DNA of 64,000 nucleotides from Anaerocolumna chitinilytica (GTDB lineage: Bacteria > Bacillota > Clostridia > Lachnospirales > Lachnospiraceae), in the NCBI RefSeq assembly GCF_014218355.1, contig NZ_AP023368.1, positions 3,476,001-3,540,000 on the forward strand, given 5' to 3'. The notes under the pieces are model-generated. The model saw only the letters and a program-made list of their open reading frames with translations, was not told the DNA's origin and searched no databases. Below are positions 52,710 to 62,264 of the stretch, piece by piece. Position 1 is the first letter of the stretch. Each line of letters begins with the position of its first letter. Made by a program: the position numbers and the translations under genes.

Positions 52710-55046
52710 TTATTTCTTTGTTGCTACAATAACCCTTACTACTCCGCCCAGCAGGTTAATCTTATCGGTGTAGGCATCCATATTATAGTTTTTTTGGTTA
52801 TTGATCTCAGAAAGCTTTGCAGGATAATACTGATTACCATCATAAACATATACAGCCACATTATCGGAAATAGGATATACTTCGTCTCCTGTTCGAATTT
52901 GATTCTTATCTATCGAAGTGACTTGAACCCGGTATAAATCTTTAAAAACTTTGATTTCGCCGTTTTGTATTAAGAATCCCTTTGGTCCCGGAGTTGTATT
53001 TAACAGTACTGACTGAGATGTATTAGTATACTTGCTACCATTTAAATCATAGGTGTAATTCCCGGATATCACTCCGTCCTGTTCCATCATAAAGGATGTC
53101 AATAATATACCGTACTGGAACAGGTCTCCTGTGGCATCCCATAATATCATATCCGTAATTTCATAATACTTATTTAAAGAATAATATAAGACATTCCCGC
53201 TGTTTAATTCTATATCAGCCAGCTTATTTACATTAATTCTTTTGTAACTGCCCTTTGCCACATCAAGTATTCTGGCTCCGGAGGCAAAGGTCATTCCCGA
53301 AACACGAGTTGCATCACTGCTTACTTTTCCCTTAATAGAAGCAGGTGTGACCTTGGACAGGACTGCTTCTCCTGAAACATAATTAACCTGCACAACATCA
53401 CCTTCCATAAGATTGGTAAGCTTTGTGTCATATTCCTGCTCTGTGCCGGTGGTATCCACGATACGCACATAATTATGCAGATCCGATTTACCGCTGCTAT
53501 CTTTTGATACATGCATACCGGATTTCAGTACATATCCTACTACTACTGTCTGAATACTTTCTGCCGGCATAATTCCTGCCACACTGCCATCATCTCCTAA
53601 AAGCAGTACTACCCTCATACCTTCCTTAATGCTTCCCTGAGCGGATAGGTCATACCCTACTCTGTCACTGCCAATCTGATAGGAACTGCCTGCTACGGTA
53701 ATTTCTACAGGTGCTACCTTATTGGGTTTTGCTCCTTCATAAACGCCATATACTTTGTTGTCGTAATCCCAGATAGTCTTTAACTCTTCGGAATAATAGA
53801 TAACATCATAATCTGCGATTACTCCTGATTCACTTAATTCACCATTCTTATATACTCTACCATTCCTTACATCCTGGGGCAGACTTGATAAAAGATTATC
53901 CTTTACTATGTAGGGACCCTTTTTATTCTGATTAATGATACTTAGATAATCTATCTTCCCATTCTCATCATAAGCCCAGATTGTTCTAGCATCTTTGGAA
54001 TAGTAGATAATATCTTTATTCCCTATGTCTGATTCCTTCGCCAGCTTATCGTTTTTATATATTAAAGCATTTACCGTAGAAAATGGTATCTTTTCTTTCC
54101 AGCTGTTACCGTAAAGGTAAGGACCTTTTCTGGTATTCTCAAGGAGTGCCTTATAATTAATATCACTATTAGAGTCAAAAGCCCATACTGTCTTTAAGTT
54201 CTTTGAATAATAGAAAATATCACCGGTATTAATATCAGAAATACTGCAGAGATTATTATTTTTATACAATCTGGCAGTATTTATCTTAAAGGGAACTGCA
54301 TTTCTCCAGGCAGATCCTGCAAAAAATGGTCCGTTCAAAGATTCATTTACCTTCTTGTCATAATCGATATCACCTTTTGTATTGAGGGTAAAACCAAAGA
54401 TTCCACCATAAAGGGTTCCGTCTTTTGCCTTTGTACGCAAAAGATTGTAAAACAGGTTCTTACAGTCTTTTCTGTTTAAAGGAGCCGTACGCTTCAGGTT
54501 AATCTTACTGTCCAATCCCCAATCTAAAAAAGCGGCATACTTAGCATCGGAGATATTTCCTTCAAAGTCTCCATTGGTATAACCTAATAGTGATATAACC
54601 GCATTTATTGCTTCTTCCAAGGTCACCGCTTGCTTTGGTTTGAATTTTCCTCCCAAATAGCCACTCATCAGCCCCTTACTTACAGCAAATTTAATATATC
54701 CCGAAAATTTGCTGCCACCTGACACATCGGTAAAAATTCTTGCATTATCACTGTTGCTAACTTTTCCCGCATAACTTGATACCTGTACCAGCATTTTTGC
54801 AAATTCTTCACGGGTTACCCTTTTATCTGCTCCCCAGGTTCCCATGGAATCAACTGTGATTACACCAAGCATTTCCATAACTTTTACTGAAATATCAGAA
54901 TTGCCGGATTCATAGATAAAACCTGCTGCAGACTCTGCTTTTTTATCTGTATCAGAAGCAGCCTCCACCTTCCCTGTTGTTACTGTTGTCACTGTCATCA
55001 CCGTTAATATCAAAGCCATGATGAGAGAAAGCATTTTCTTTTTCAC
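52710..55046 (-). CDS. S-layer homology domain protein with three internal repeats
   Basis: 778 residues from a GTG, eight bases after AAGGAG. Signal peptide 1-29 (cut near V-E-A-A). SLH domains at about 45-100, 105-160 and, less clear, 165-205 (R-V-T-R-E-E-F-A-K-M-L and A-V-T-L-E-E-A-I-N-A-V are their helices) would bind cell-wall pyruvylated polymer. Three repeats with a 69-residue period follow at 239-291, 308-360 and 377-429: G-P-[FY], Y-K-N, then D-[IV]-[IF]-Y-Y-S-x3-[KR]-T-[IV]-W-x-[FY]-D. The C-terminal half is beta-rich without a known motif. A surface protein; no catalytic site recognised. Transcribed toward the exporter operon, 138 bases away, with no clear terminator between. Confidence 0.8.
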   Translation of the reverse strand: MKKKMLSLIMALILTVMTVTTVTTGKVEAASDTDKKAESAAGFIYESGNSDISVKVMEMLGVITVDSMGTWGADKRVTREEFAKMLVQVSSYAGKVSNSDNARIFTDVSGGSKFSGYIKFAVSKGLMSGYLGGKFKPKQAVTLEEAINAVISLLGYTNGDFEGNISDAKYAAFLDWGLDSKINLKRTAPLNRKDCKNLFYNLLRTKAKDGTLYGGIFGFTLNTKGDIDYDKKVNESLNGPFFAGSAWRNAVPFKINTARLYKNNNLCSISDINTGDIFYYSKNLKTVWAFDSNSDINYKALLENTRKGPYLYGNSWKEKIPFSTVNALIYKNDKLAKESDIGNKDIIYYSKDARTIWAYDENGKIDYLSIINQNKKGPYIVKDNLLSSLPQDVRNGRVYKNGELSESGVIADYDVIYYSEELKTIWDYDNKVYGVYEGAKPNKVAPVEITVAGSSYQIGSDRVGYDLSAQGSIKEGMRVVLLLGDDGSVAGIMPAESIQTVVVGYVLKSGMHVSKDSSGKSDLHNYVRIVDTTGTEQEYDTKLTNLMEGDVVQVNYVSGEAVLSKVTPASIKGKVSSDATRVSGMTFASGARILDVAKGSYKRINVNKLADIELNSGNVLYYSLNKYYEITDMILWDATGDLFQYGILLTSFMMEQDGVISGNYTYDLNGSKYTNTSQSVLLNTTPGPKGFLIQNGEIKVFKDLYRVQVTSIDKNQIRTGDEVYPISDNVAVYVYDGNQYYPAKLSEINNQKNYNMDAYTDKINLLGGVVRVIVATKK

Positions 55047-55227
55047 ACTTATATCTCCTTGCTAAATTTTATAGTAGAAACATAAATACTTATTTTCGAA
55101 AGTATCTATTGCATCTAGAACATAAAAACATTAATATTTTAACATATATGGTAATTAAAGTTATTAAAAAAACATTACCGTTCGCTTATAATTCTCTAAA
55201 GAAATCCAAAAGAAATGGGTAAAAATG

Positions 55228-55264
55228 AAAAAAAGCCCTAAACCACCCATGCCCAATAAGGGCC
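55228..55264 (-). terminator. Probable terminator of the MFS transporter gene
   Basis: Minus strand AGGGC (from 55263) and GCCCT (55239-55235) with a long partly structured loop containing GGGCATGGGTGG, then TTTTTTTC. The stem is short but GC-rich and the T-run is good. About 50 bases after the MFS stop. Confidence 0.5.
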
Positions 55265-55314
55265 TAGTAGTCAAGTGCTTCTTTTCATCACTATATTTTC
55301 ATGAAAATATGTAT

Positions 55315-56496
55315 TCAAATCTGTTTCTTGCTTTTTGGTAAAAGCCCAATAAAAAGTATGATAGGGAATATAATAGCTGCAAGTATCCCTGCTTTTAGAT
55401 TATTATGAAAGTCAGCAGAAACATTTCCAACCAGGGTGGGTCCCACGGAACATCCCAAGTCTCCTGCAAGTGCAAGAAAAGCGAACATAGCAGTACCTCC
55501 GCCATTGATTGACAGTGCAGCTAAGCTAAAGGTCCCCGGCCAAAGAATACCTACGGAAAATCCGCATAATCCACAGCCGATAAGCCCTAATACAGGAAGT
55601 GGAGCTAAGGAGATCACCAGATACGATAGCATACAAAGGATACTGCTATACAACATAAACCGTTTCAAATTTATCTTATCACCATATTTTCCATAGAAGA
55701 CTCTTGCTATACCCATCATTACCGCGAACATCATAGGGCCGGCCAGATCACCTATGGTCTTGCTTACTGATAAGCCTCGTTCTGCAAAGGCAGATGCCCA
55801 TTGGCTGACCGACTGCTCGCTTGCCCCGGCACATACCATAAAAAGCATTAAAATCCAAAACATTTTATTTCTTATGAGTTTTCTAAAGCCTATTTCTTCA
55901 TTTCCTTCCGAAATTAATGGAGCAATTGGGACCTTCAGAAAAATAATTCCATTCATTATCGGAATTAGTGCCCAAAGAATAGCAAGCACCTTCCAGTGGT
56001 GAATACCTGCTAATCGGAAAAATAAAGTTGATAACAGAACCACCCCTACCTGTCCCCAGCAATAGAAGGAATGTAAAATGCTCATAGCCTTTTCCTTGTT
56101 GTCTGTAGGGCATGCTACAACAATAGGGCTGATTAAAACCTCCAAAAGACCGCCGCCAACCGCATATACCATAACAGCTATTAAAAGTCCCATAAAAGGG
56201 TCAGACAGCATTTCCGGCAGTACAGTTAGCAATATAAGCCCGGCTGCTGACAGAACATGAGCTGCTACTGCGGAGGCCCTATATCCGATTTTATCAATAA
56301 ATCCTGCTGAGAGCAGGTCCACCAGTAACTGCAGCCCAAAGTTAAAGGTTACAAGAAGCGTAATACGGCTTAGTGAGATAGAGTAGCTGGTCTGTAAAGT
56401 GATAAATAACAGAGGTGTAAAATTATTTACGATTGCTTGCACTATATATCCTACAAAGCAGGCCTTGACAGTTCTGTTGAAATTCTGATTCATCAT
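55315..56496 (-). CDS. Major facilitator superfamily transporter
   Basis: 393 residues, 12 membrane helices in two halves with a charged central loop near 190-205. Motif-A-like stretch D-L-L-S-A-G-F-I-D-K-I-G-Y-R near 60-73. In the second half the equivalent is R-V-F-Y-G-K-Y-G-D-K-I-N-L-K-R near 262. The layout resembles FucP/YfkF-like sugar or small-molecule porters, but the substrate cannot be told. Two adjacent ATGs after GGGAG. Transcribed alone; the gene upstream is separated by an AT-rich stretch. Confidence 0.85.
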   Translation of the reverse strand: MMNQNFNRTVKACFVGYIVQAIVNNFTPLLFITLQTSYSISLSRITLLVTFNFGLQLLVDLLSAGFIDKIGYRASAVAAHVLSAAGLILLTVLPEMLSDPFMGLLIAVMVYAVGGGLLEVLISPIVVACPTDNKEKAMSILHSFYCWGQVGVVLLSTLFFRLAGIHHWKVLAILWALIPIMNGIIFLKVPIAPLISEGNEEIGFRKLIRNKMFWILMLFMVCAGASEQSVSQWASAFAERGLSVSKTIGDLAGPMMFAVMMGIARVFYGKYGDKINLKRFMLYSSILCMLSYLVISLAPLPVLGLIGCGLCGFSVGILWPGTFSLAALSINGGGTAMFAFLALAGDLGCSVGPTLVGNVSADFHNNLKAGILAAIIFPIILFIGLLPKSKKQI

Positions 56497-56540
56497 GCTT
56501 CTCCCTGTAAGTCTGTATTCTGTATTACTATCTGTTTTAC

Positions 56541-56690
56541 CTCTATATTTAATTATTGATAATTTTATTTTTTACTTTAATTTATAACTTTAATTTTTTC
56601 TTATAATTTTTACTTTTATACTTTAAACTTTATTTTAACCTTTATTTTTTAACGATTGATTTTACTTTTTATTCTTTATTCTTTTCTTCT
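56541..56690. repeat. Low-complexity AT stretch with ACTTTAA-like repeats
   Basis: About 150 bases, well over 85 percent A+T, built from recurring (A)CTTTAA/TTTTATTT units on the plus strand (for example ACTTTAATTT, ACTTTAATTTT, ACTTTAAACTTTATTTT). It fills the gap between the U32 gene and the MFS gene. No hairpin terminator or promoter recognised. Confidence 0.5.
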
Positions 56691-57920
56691 TAAGATATCG
56701 TTCTCTTCCAGCCCTTCCCCCAAATCTACGTATATCACCTGTTTCGGATGAGGGCAGCTATCCATTTCATTTCCTTCTTCGTCACGGATACCCTTTACCT
56801 TTAGCATAAGATTTCTGCCGTCGGGTTTCATGACTTCAATTTCATCTCCTACAGAAAACTTATTCCTCTGCTCCAGTTTATAGTATCCCTTTTGATTCTT
56901 CTCACCGATAATTCCAAGATAAGTATATTCCTTGATGTAAGTGTTATTATCATAGATCTGGGCATCGGAATCAGGTTTTCCAAAGAAAAATCCGGTCGTA
57001 AACTGACGATAGGTGCATTTTGAGATTTCTTCTTTATAATAGGGAATATTCTTTTCATAAAGAGCAGGATTTTCAAAGAAGTCATCTATAGCCCTCCGGT
57101 AAGTCCTGGCTACTGAAGCAACATAAAGAGCAGTTTTCATCCTGCCTTCAACTTTAAAGCTGTCAATTCCAGCATCTACTAACTGAGGAATATATTCAAT
57201 CATGCACAAGTCCTTTGAATTAAAGATATAGGTTCCTCTCTCATTCTCTTCCACCGGAAGATATTCCCCCGGTCTTGTCTCTTCTACAAGATAATATTTC
57301 CAGCGGCAGGGATGAGTACAAGCCCCTCTGTTGGCATCTCTTCCGGTAAAATAATTGCTGAGAAGGCATCTGCCGGAATGTGCCATACACATTGCACCAT
57401 GAACAAAGGATTCTATCTCCAAATCCTCCGGAATATTATCTCTGATACCTTTAATTTCTTCAAGAGATAATTCTCTTGCGGATACTACTCTTTTGGCTCC
57501 CAAGCGGTGCCAGAAACGGTAGGTGGCGTAGTTGACATTGTTTGCTTGGGTACTGATATGAAGTTCCATATCCGGCATAACTTCTTTCGCTATCTCAAAT
57601 ACACCTGGATCTGAAATGATTACGGCATCCGGTTTTATTTCCTTTAACTCTTCAAAGTACTTCTCTATTCCGGTCAGATCTTCGTTATGTGCAGTGATAT
57701 TAGCAGTTACATACACCTTTTTGCCATGGGTATGCGCATAATCTATACCCTCTTTCATATCTTCCTTGGAGAAATTTTTGGCTTTTGCACGAAGACCATA
57801 CATCTCTCCTCCAATATATACTGCATCGGCACCATAAAGTACCGCTATTTTTAATACTTCCAGGTTACTTGCCGGAATAAGTAATTCCGGCTTTTTATAT
57901 CCTAAATCCTCCATTAACAT
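56676..57920 (-). CDS. U32-family peptidase-like tRNA hydroxylation protein
   Basis: 414 residues. TIM-barrel U32 domain with G-A-D-A-V-Y-I-G-G near 30, V-N-Y-A-T-Y-R-F-W near 130, E-S-F-V-H-G-A-M-C-M-A-H-S-G-R-C near 172, then G-A-C-T-H-P-C-R-W near 203 and F-K-V-E-G-R-M-K near 257. The four Cys in this order are the iron-sulfur-type set of the TrhP/YrrO/RlhA group, needed in known members for 5-hydroxyuridine formation in tRNA. The methyltransferase that acts next (TrmR) is encoded 200 bases upstream, which supports that role over proteolysis. Confidence 0.85.
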   Translation of the reverse strand: MLMEDLGYKKPELLIPASNLEVLKIAVLYGADAVYIGGEMYGLRAKAKNFSKEDMKEGIDYAHTHGKKVYVTANITAHNEDLTGIEKYFEELKEIKPDAVIISDPGVFEIAKEVMPDMELHISTQANNVNYATYRFWHRLGAKRVVSARELSLEEIKGIRDNIPEDLEIESFVHGAMCMAHSGRCLLSNYFTGRDANRGACTHPCRWKYYLVEETRPGEYLPVEENERGTYIFNSKDLCMIEYIPQLVDAGIDSFKVEGRMKTALYVASVARTYRRAIDDFFENPALYEKNIPYYKEEISKCTYRQFTTGFFFGKPDSDAQIYDNNTYIKEYTYLGIIGEKNQKGYYKLEQRNKFSVGDEIEVMKPDGRNLMLKVKGIRDEEGNEMDSCPHPKQVIYVDLGEGLEENDILRRKE

Positions 57921-58127
57921 CTGTTCGTCCTAACCTTTCTTTCTGGGGTTATAACTCTTACAATAAATTTAATTATAATAGTTATAGTAACTGACTCTAA
58001 TTTACCTGATCAGTTTAATCTAAGTGTAACGAAATTAACTGGGTTATTATGGTGTATATCTTCTTTGCTCAACATATTATTTATGACGATATTCTATATA
58101 CTTAACCATCTGTTTACCATGAATTAT

Positions 58128-58781
58128 TTATTCTTTTATACTTAAGGTGACTCCGTCTCCAACAGACAAAATGGTTGTTTTTAATAAGTCTGAATGGGTA
58201 AGGGTATATAGATATTCTCTCATTCGGGTGTGGATTGTCCGATCTCTTCTGGTGATTCCATATCTGGACTGGGCTACCGTCCCATCCTGTAGTACATTAT
58301 CCGTTACCAGCAGACCTCCCACTGTTAAGAGCTTTAATACTTCCGGAAGGTAATTCATATATTGCGCTTTTGCAGCATCCATAAAAATAAAATCATACCG
58401 TTCTGATTCCTTATCCGCCAATTCTTTCAGCACATCCAGTGCATCACCTTCAATTAAACGAATCTTATCCGCCTGCTTTGTGCTTTTTAAGTTCACTCTG
58501 GCTTTTACCAGGCGCATCTCTACCTTTTCAACAGTAGTGATATCACAGTTCTCCGGCATACATTCACTCATAAAGAGTGCCGAAAATCCTACTGCTGTCC
58601 CTACCTCAAGAATATGCGCCGGTTTTCTCATAGCAATTAAAAACTGTAGAAGAGACTGGGTTTCCTTTTTTATAATGGGTACTTCTTCTCTATGTGCCTC
58701 TTTTTCTAAATTGCTAAGATAAGGAGGTAACTCGCTGCTTAAGGAATTAATGTATGCTGTTATACGTTCATCTACTATCAT
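58128..58781 (-). CDS. trmR: tRNA 5-hydroxyuridine O-methyltransferase TrmR-like
   Basis: 217 residues from the ATG at 58781, six bases after GGAG. Class I SAM-dependent methyltransferase of the YrrM/caffeoyl-CoA-OMT group: I-L-E-V-G-T-A-V-G-F-S-A near 58, V-E-K-V-E near 84, G-D-A-L near 110 and F-I-F-M-D-A-A-K-A-Q-Y near 128 with metal-ligand Asp and the following D-N-V-L near 158. The neighbours (U32 protein, RNase J, RuvX, IreB) repeat the Bacillus yrrL-yrrM-yrrN-yrrO order, so TrmR is preferred over other O-methyltransferases. Confidence 0.85.
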   Translation of the reverse strand: MIVDERITAYINSLSSELPPYLSNLEKEAHREEVPIIKKETQSLLQFLIAMRKPAHILEVGTAVGFSALFMSECMPENCDITTVEKVEMRLVKARVNLKSTKQADKIRLIEGDALDVLKELADKESERYDFIFMDAAKAQYMNYLPEVLKLLTVGGLLVTDNVLQDGTVAQSRYGITRRDRTIHTRMREYLYTLTHSDLLKTTILSVGDGVTLSIKE

Positions 58782-58803
58782 AAGGTACTCCAATCCTAGT
58801 CCA

Positions 58804-58852
58804 ATAAAAAAGCTGACTTCATCAATGATTTAGAATCATAAATAAAGACAGC
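58804..58852 (-). terminator. Terminator-like hairpin between the MltG-like gene and trmR
   Basis: Minus strand GCTG..CTT..ATGATT pairs with AATCAT..AAG..CAGC (58849-58852 with 58812-58815 at the base), followed by TTTTTTA. It ends only about 23 bases before the trmR start, so it may act as an attenuator for trmR rather than only ending the upstream transcript. Confidence 0.6.
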
Positions 58853-58944
58853 CTCTTATAATCATTTTCGTATATAGAAACTAAGGTTTCCCTTGTTCCA
58901 TTCATTCATTAATACATTATTAACTTATAACTTATCATTGTATA

Positions 58945-59457
58945 TTACTGACCTGCACCCTGATCGCCAGAGGTAGAGTCCTTGGTTGTGGAATCTTTGG
59001 TTCCTGAATCCTTGGTTCCGGCTGAACTCTTTCCGCCAGTATCCTTAGTATTCTTTTTATCCTGGCTATCATCAGCACTAGGTACCGTTAATATACTAAA
59101 AATTTCATCATATGTCATGGATGTATTTAAATTATAAGTTCCAGGCATAAGATTATATTTCTTAAGTTTTGCTTTCAGGAAAAAGGAGTATTTATTAACG
59201 ATTACGCCATTTAGTTCCAGTTTGCTGGCGATATTCATAGTCGATTCCCCTTTATCGATCTCTATGGTGGTATCATGACCGGGAGCTTCCGAAGCTGTTA
59301 CCTTACCAAAAACCTGATACCCAAAATCATGCGCCACACCGCTTATTTTAACCAAAAGTACGATTACAATGGAATAAAATAATATATTCAAGAGAATCTT
59401 CAATATCGTGCTTATTACCTTTAATGCCACACGTGATGAGGTTGATCTTACTGCCAT
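58945..59457 (-). CDS. MltG/YceG-like protein lacking the catalytic domain
   Basis: 170 residues. One membrane helix (about 20-42), then a LysM-like N-terminal YceG subdomain (I-D-K-G-E-S-T-M-N-I-A-S-K-L near 68-81, Y-S-F-F-L-K-A-K, M-P-G-T-Y-N-L near 104). The gene stops where the lytic transglycosylase domain (with its catalytic Glu) would begin. It ends in a Lys/Asp/Ser/Thr/Gly tail with T-K-D-S repeated. Bacillus YrrL in the same position is about twice as long. The frame is clean, so this is a short family form and not an obvious frameshift. It may bind glycan without cutting it. Confidence 0.75.
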   Translation of the reverse strand: MAVRSTSSRVALKVISTILKILLNILFYSIVIVLLVKISGVAHDFGYQVFGKVTASEAPGHDTTIEIDKGESTMNIASKLELNGVIVNKYSFFLKAKLKKYNLMPGTYNLNTSMTYDEIFSILTVPSADDSQDKKNTKDTGGKSSAGTKDSGTKDSTTKDSTSGDQGAGQ

Positions 59458-59536
59458 ACAAACTGTCTCCTTTATTCAATAAGCTGTGAGCAACGAAAGA
59501 GACTGCCTAATTACAACTTACTTTCCTTCAGATTTC

Positions 59537-61210
59537 TTAGTTTACTTCCATAATAATGGGTAGTATCATCGGATTACGTTTTGTCTTTTTCCATAAGTAA
59601 TCACTTAAAGAATCTTTGATTTCATTCTTCATCTTGCCCCAGTCCGTCGTATTTTTGCTTAAGCATTTTTCTAAAGCATCGCTTACAACATTTCTGGCTT
59701 CATCCATAAGATTCTCTGATTCTCTGACGTATACAAAACCTCTTGATACAATATCAGGACCTGCAAGAACCTGGTTGGTATATTTCTCTAAGGTAACTAC
59801 AACAATTAATAATCCGTTCTCAGACAGATGCTGTCTGTCGCGAAGAACAATATTCCCAACATCCCCGACACCAAGGCCATCTACAAAGATTCCCTGAGCA
59901 GGCACTTTACCAACTACGCCTGCTTTCTCCTCAGATAATTCAAGTACATCTCCTGAGGATATAACAAAGACATTATCTTTTTGAACTCCCATAGTCTGAG
60001 CCAGTTCCTTATGCTTAATCAAATGCCTGTATTCACCGTGGATAGGTATTGCATACTTCGGTTTGGTGAGTGCGTAGATTAACTTGATTTCCTCCTGGCA
60101 GGCATGACCGGATACGTGGGTATCCTGAAAAATTACTTTCGCGCCTTTCATAGATAAATCATTTATTACTTTAAATACCGATTTTTCATTGCCGGGAATC
60201 GGTGTTGAACTAAATATTACTGTATCACCCGGTTTAATAGATACTTTCTTATGAATGGAAGCAGCCATTCTGGGAAGTGCTGCCATCACTTCTCCCTGAC
60301 TTCCGGTAGTAATTAATACAATCCTTTCATCCGGATAATTCTTCATCTGTTCAATATCAATCAGCAAATTATTCGGAATGGTGATATAACCAAGCTCTGA
60401 AGCAGTAGTAATGATATTTACCATGCTTCTGCCTTCAATAACTACCTTTCGATCATACTTTTCAGCAGAGTTAACAATCTGCTGTATACGATCTACGTTG
60501 GAAGCAAACGTTGCTACAATGATACGGTTTTTGGAATTCTCAGCAAAAATATTATCAAAGGTCTTACCTACTGTCCGTTCAGACATGGTATAACCTGGTC
60601 TCTCCACATTAGTACTTTCACACATAAGTGCTAAAACGCCCTTTTTGCCAAGTTCTGCAAAGCGAGGCAAGTCAATAGTACTTCCGAATACTGGTGTATA
60701 ATCTACCTTAAAGTCACCGGTGTGAACAATAATGCCTGCCGGTGTAAAAATTGCAAGGGATGCCGCATCTGCAATACTGTGATTCGTACGGATAAATTCG
60801 ATACGAAAACAACCAAGATTAATGGACTGTCCATATTTTATAACTTTTCTCTTTGTTGACTTTAACAGATTATGCTCTTTTAATTTATTTTCAATAATGC
60901 CTATTGTAAGCTTGGTCGCATAAATCGGTACGTTAACATCCTTTAATACGTAAGGTAATGATCCTATATGATCTTCGTGGCCATGGGTTATTACAAATCC
61001 TTTTACCTTGCTTATGTTGTCTTTCAAATAAGTAACATCCGGTATTACCAAATCAATTCCAAGCATATCATCCTCGGGAAATGATAAACCGCAATCTACT
61101 ACAATAATACTATCCTCATATTCAAAGGCAGTAATATTCATTCCTATTTGCTCAAGACCGCCTAAAGGGATTATTTTTACTCCCTTTTTATTTGTATTTT
61201 CTTCTTTCAA
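59537..61210 (-). CDS. rnj: Ribonuclease J
   Basis: 557 residues from a TTG at 61210, six bases after GGAGGTG. Metallo-beta-lactamase/beta-CASP fold: I-T-H-G-H-E-D-H-I-G near 76 (zinc ligands), H-T-G-D-F-K near 168, C-E-S-T-N-V near 194, and H-V-S-G-H-A near 370. The C-terminal domain is complete. Endo- and 5'-3' exonuclease for mRNA decay and rRNA maturation in the cytoplasm. It follows the Fur-family gene and precedes the MltG-like gene by about 80 bases. Confidence 0.95.
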   Translation of the reverse strand: MKEENTNKKGVKIIPLGGLEQIGMNITAFEYEDSIIVVDCGLSFPEDDMLGIDLVIPDVTYLKDNISKVKGFVITHGHEDHIGSLPYVLKDVNVPIYATKLTIGIIENKLKEHNLLKSTKRKVIKYGQSINLGCFRIEFIRTNHSIADAASLAIFTPAGIIVHTGDFKVDYTPVFGSTIDLPRFAELGKKGVLALMCESTNVERPGYTMSERTVGKTFDNIFAENSKNRIIVATFASNVDRIQQIVNSAEKYDRKVVIEGRSMVNIITTASELGYITIPNNLLIDIEQMKNYPDERIVLITTGSQGEVMAALPRMAASIHKKVSIKPGDTVIFSSTPIPGNEKSVFKVINDLSMKGAKVIFQDTHVSGHACQEEIKLIYALTKPKYAIPIHGEYRHLIKHKELAQTMGVQKDNVFVISSGDVLELSEEKAGVVGKVPAQGIFVDGLGVGDVGNIVLRDRQHLSENGLLIVVVTLEKYTNQVLAGPDIVSRGFVYVRESENLMDEARNVVSDALEKCLSKNTTDWGKMKNEIKDSLSDYLWKKTKRNPMILPIIMEVN

Positions 61211-61297
61211 ACAATGCACCTCCAATGGTTTAATTATGTAATAAAGTCCATTCTATTTAAAGTGCACAGAGTATTTAATTAGATTTAATTTTCAGGA

Positions 61298-61762
61298 TTA
61301 CTCCTTTCCTCTTTCAGCTGCACAGTCTTTACAATAACCGTACATCTTCACCTCGTGATCAACTACTTCAAATCCCATGGTCTTTTGTATCTGCCCTTCC
61401 AGAGTATCTAAGAGATCTCCCTGAAATGTCAGTACATTTCCACAGCCTAAACAAATCAAGTGATGGTGATGATGATGTGTTTTCTGTTCCTCATCCATAT
61501 TTCCGATTTCGTATCGGACATATCCGTCTCCCAAATTTAATTTGTCAATCAGATTTAACTCGGCTAATAACTGTATCGTTCTGTATACTGTTGCTAAACC
61601 AATATCTGGATTCTTTTCTTTCACAATTTCGTAAATTTCTTCAGCTGTTAAATGCTTATCCGGCCTAATTTCCAAAGCTTCCAAAATATCAACTCGCTGC
61701 GTGGTAACCTTAAGGCCCTTTTCTTTTAACAGCATTTTAAACCGATCTTTTTTATCAGGCAT
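61298..61762 (-). CDS. Fur-family metalloregulator
   Basis: 154 residues from the ATG at 61762 (AAGGTG seven bases before; a TTG two codons earlier is weaker). Winged-helix part with V-T-T-Q-R-V-D-I-L near 20 and P-D-I-G-L-A-T-V-Y-R-T near 53. The dimer domain has a run of six His (about 97-102) then L-I-C-L-G-C-G, and C-K-D-C near the end, the two Cys pairs of the structural zinc site. Could be Fur, PerR or Zur; the sensing residues do not decide. No Fur-type operator found in its own upstream gap. Gene lies between DUF1292 and RNase J. Confidence 0.9.
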   Translation of the reverse strand: MPDKKDRFKMLLKEKGLKVTTQRVDILEALEIRPDKHLTAEEIYEIVKEKNPDIGLATVYRTIQLLAELNLIDKLNLGDGYVRYEIGNMDEEQKTHHHHHHLICLGCGNVLTFQGDLLDTLEGQIQKTMGFEVVDHEVKMYGYCKDCAAERGKE

Positions 61763-61934
61763 TTCCAATCACCTTCCGCTTCCATGATAAGTAACAATAT
61801 CGCTGAAACCCTATAATCTAACTAAATATTTGCACCTATATATCGCTTCATTACATATTATTTCTTTTATTTTTCTTAATTAACAGATGCCGCATTAGCA
61901 TCTTGTTGATAAATACCTTTAATAATCCTTCAAA

Positions 61935-62210
61935 TTATGATTCGAACTCAATATCCTCTAAGAGTTCTTCAAATATATCTGCTATGAGATTCAGTTCTTC
62001 TTCCTCTTCGACAAGTGTATATAAGGAGGACTCATCTCCTTCAGCTGACATATCCTTTAAAATATATGCTACTCCGTCATCTCCTTCACCCTGTGAATCG
62101 GTAACAAGTAAATAGGTATATCCATTCAATTTAGTCTGCTCAATCACTTGAAATGTAACTTCTTCATTATCATCTGTAATAAAGGTTACCTGATTCTTCT
62201 GTTCTTCCAT
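61935..62210 (-). CDS. DUF1292 (YrzB-family) protein
   Basis: 91 residues from the ATG at 62210, five bases after GGAGG; an ATG four codons upstream also has GAGG. Acidic, with V-T-F-I-T-D-D-N-E-E-V-T-F-Q-V and Y-L-L-V-T-D, the DUF1292 pattern, and a Glu/Leu-rich tail. Function unknown. It almost always stands next to ruvX and ireB in Firmicutes, as here. Confidence 0.88.
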   Translation of the reverse strand: MEEQKNQVTFITDDNEEVTFQVIEQTKLNGYTYLLVTDSQGEGDDGVAYILKDMSAEGDESSLYTLVEEEEELNLIADIFEELLEDIEFES

Positions 62211-62264
62211 CCTAACCTCCATACTAACCTCAGTATGGTAGGAAAAATGCTCTTTATTTTTTTC

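Noticed and set aside
61769..61934. Fur or PerR operator in front of the Fur-family gene
   Set aside because: No palindrome resembling the AT-rich 7-1-7 box with enough matches was found.
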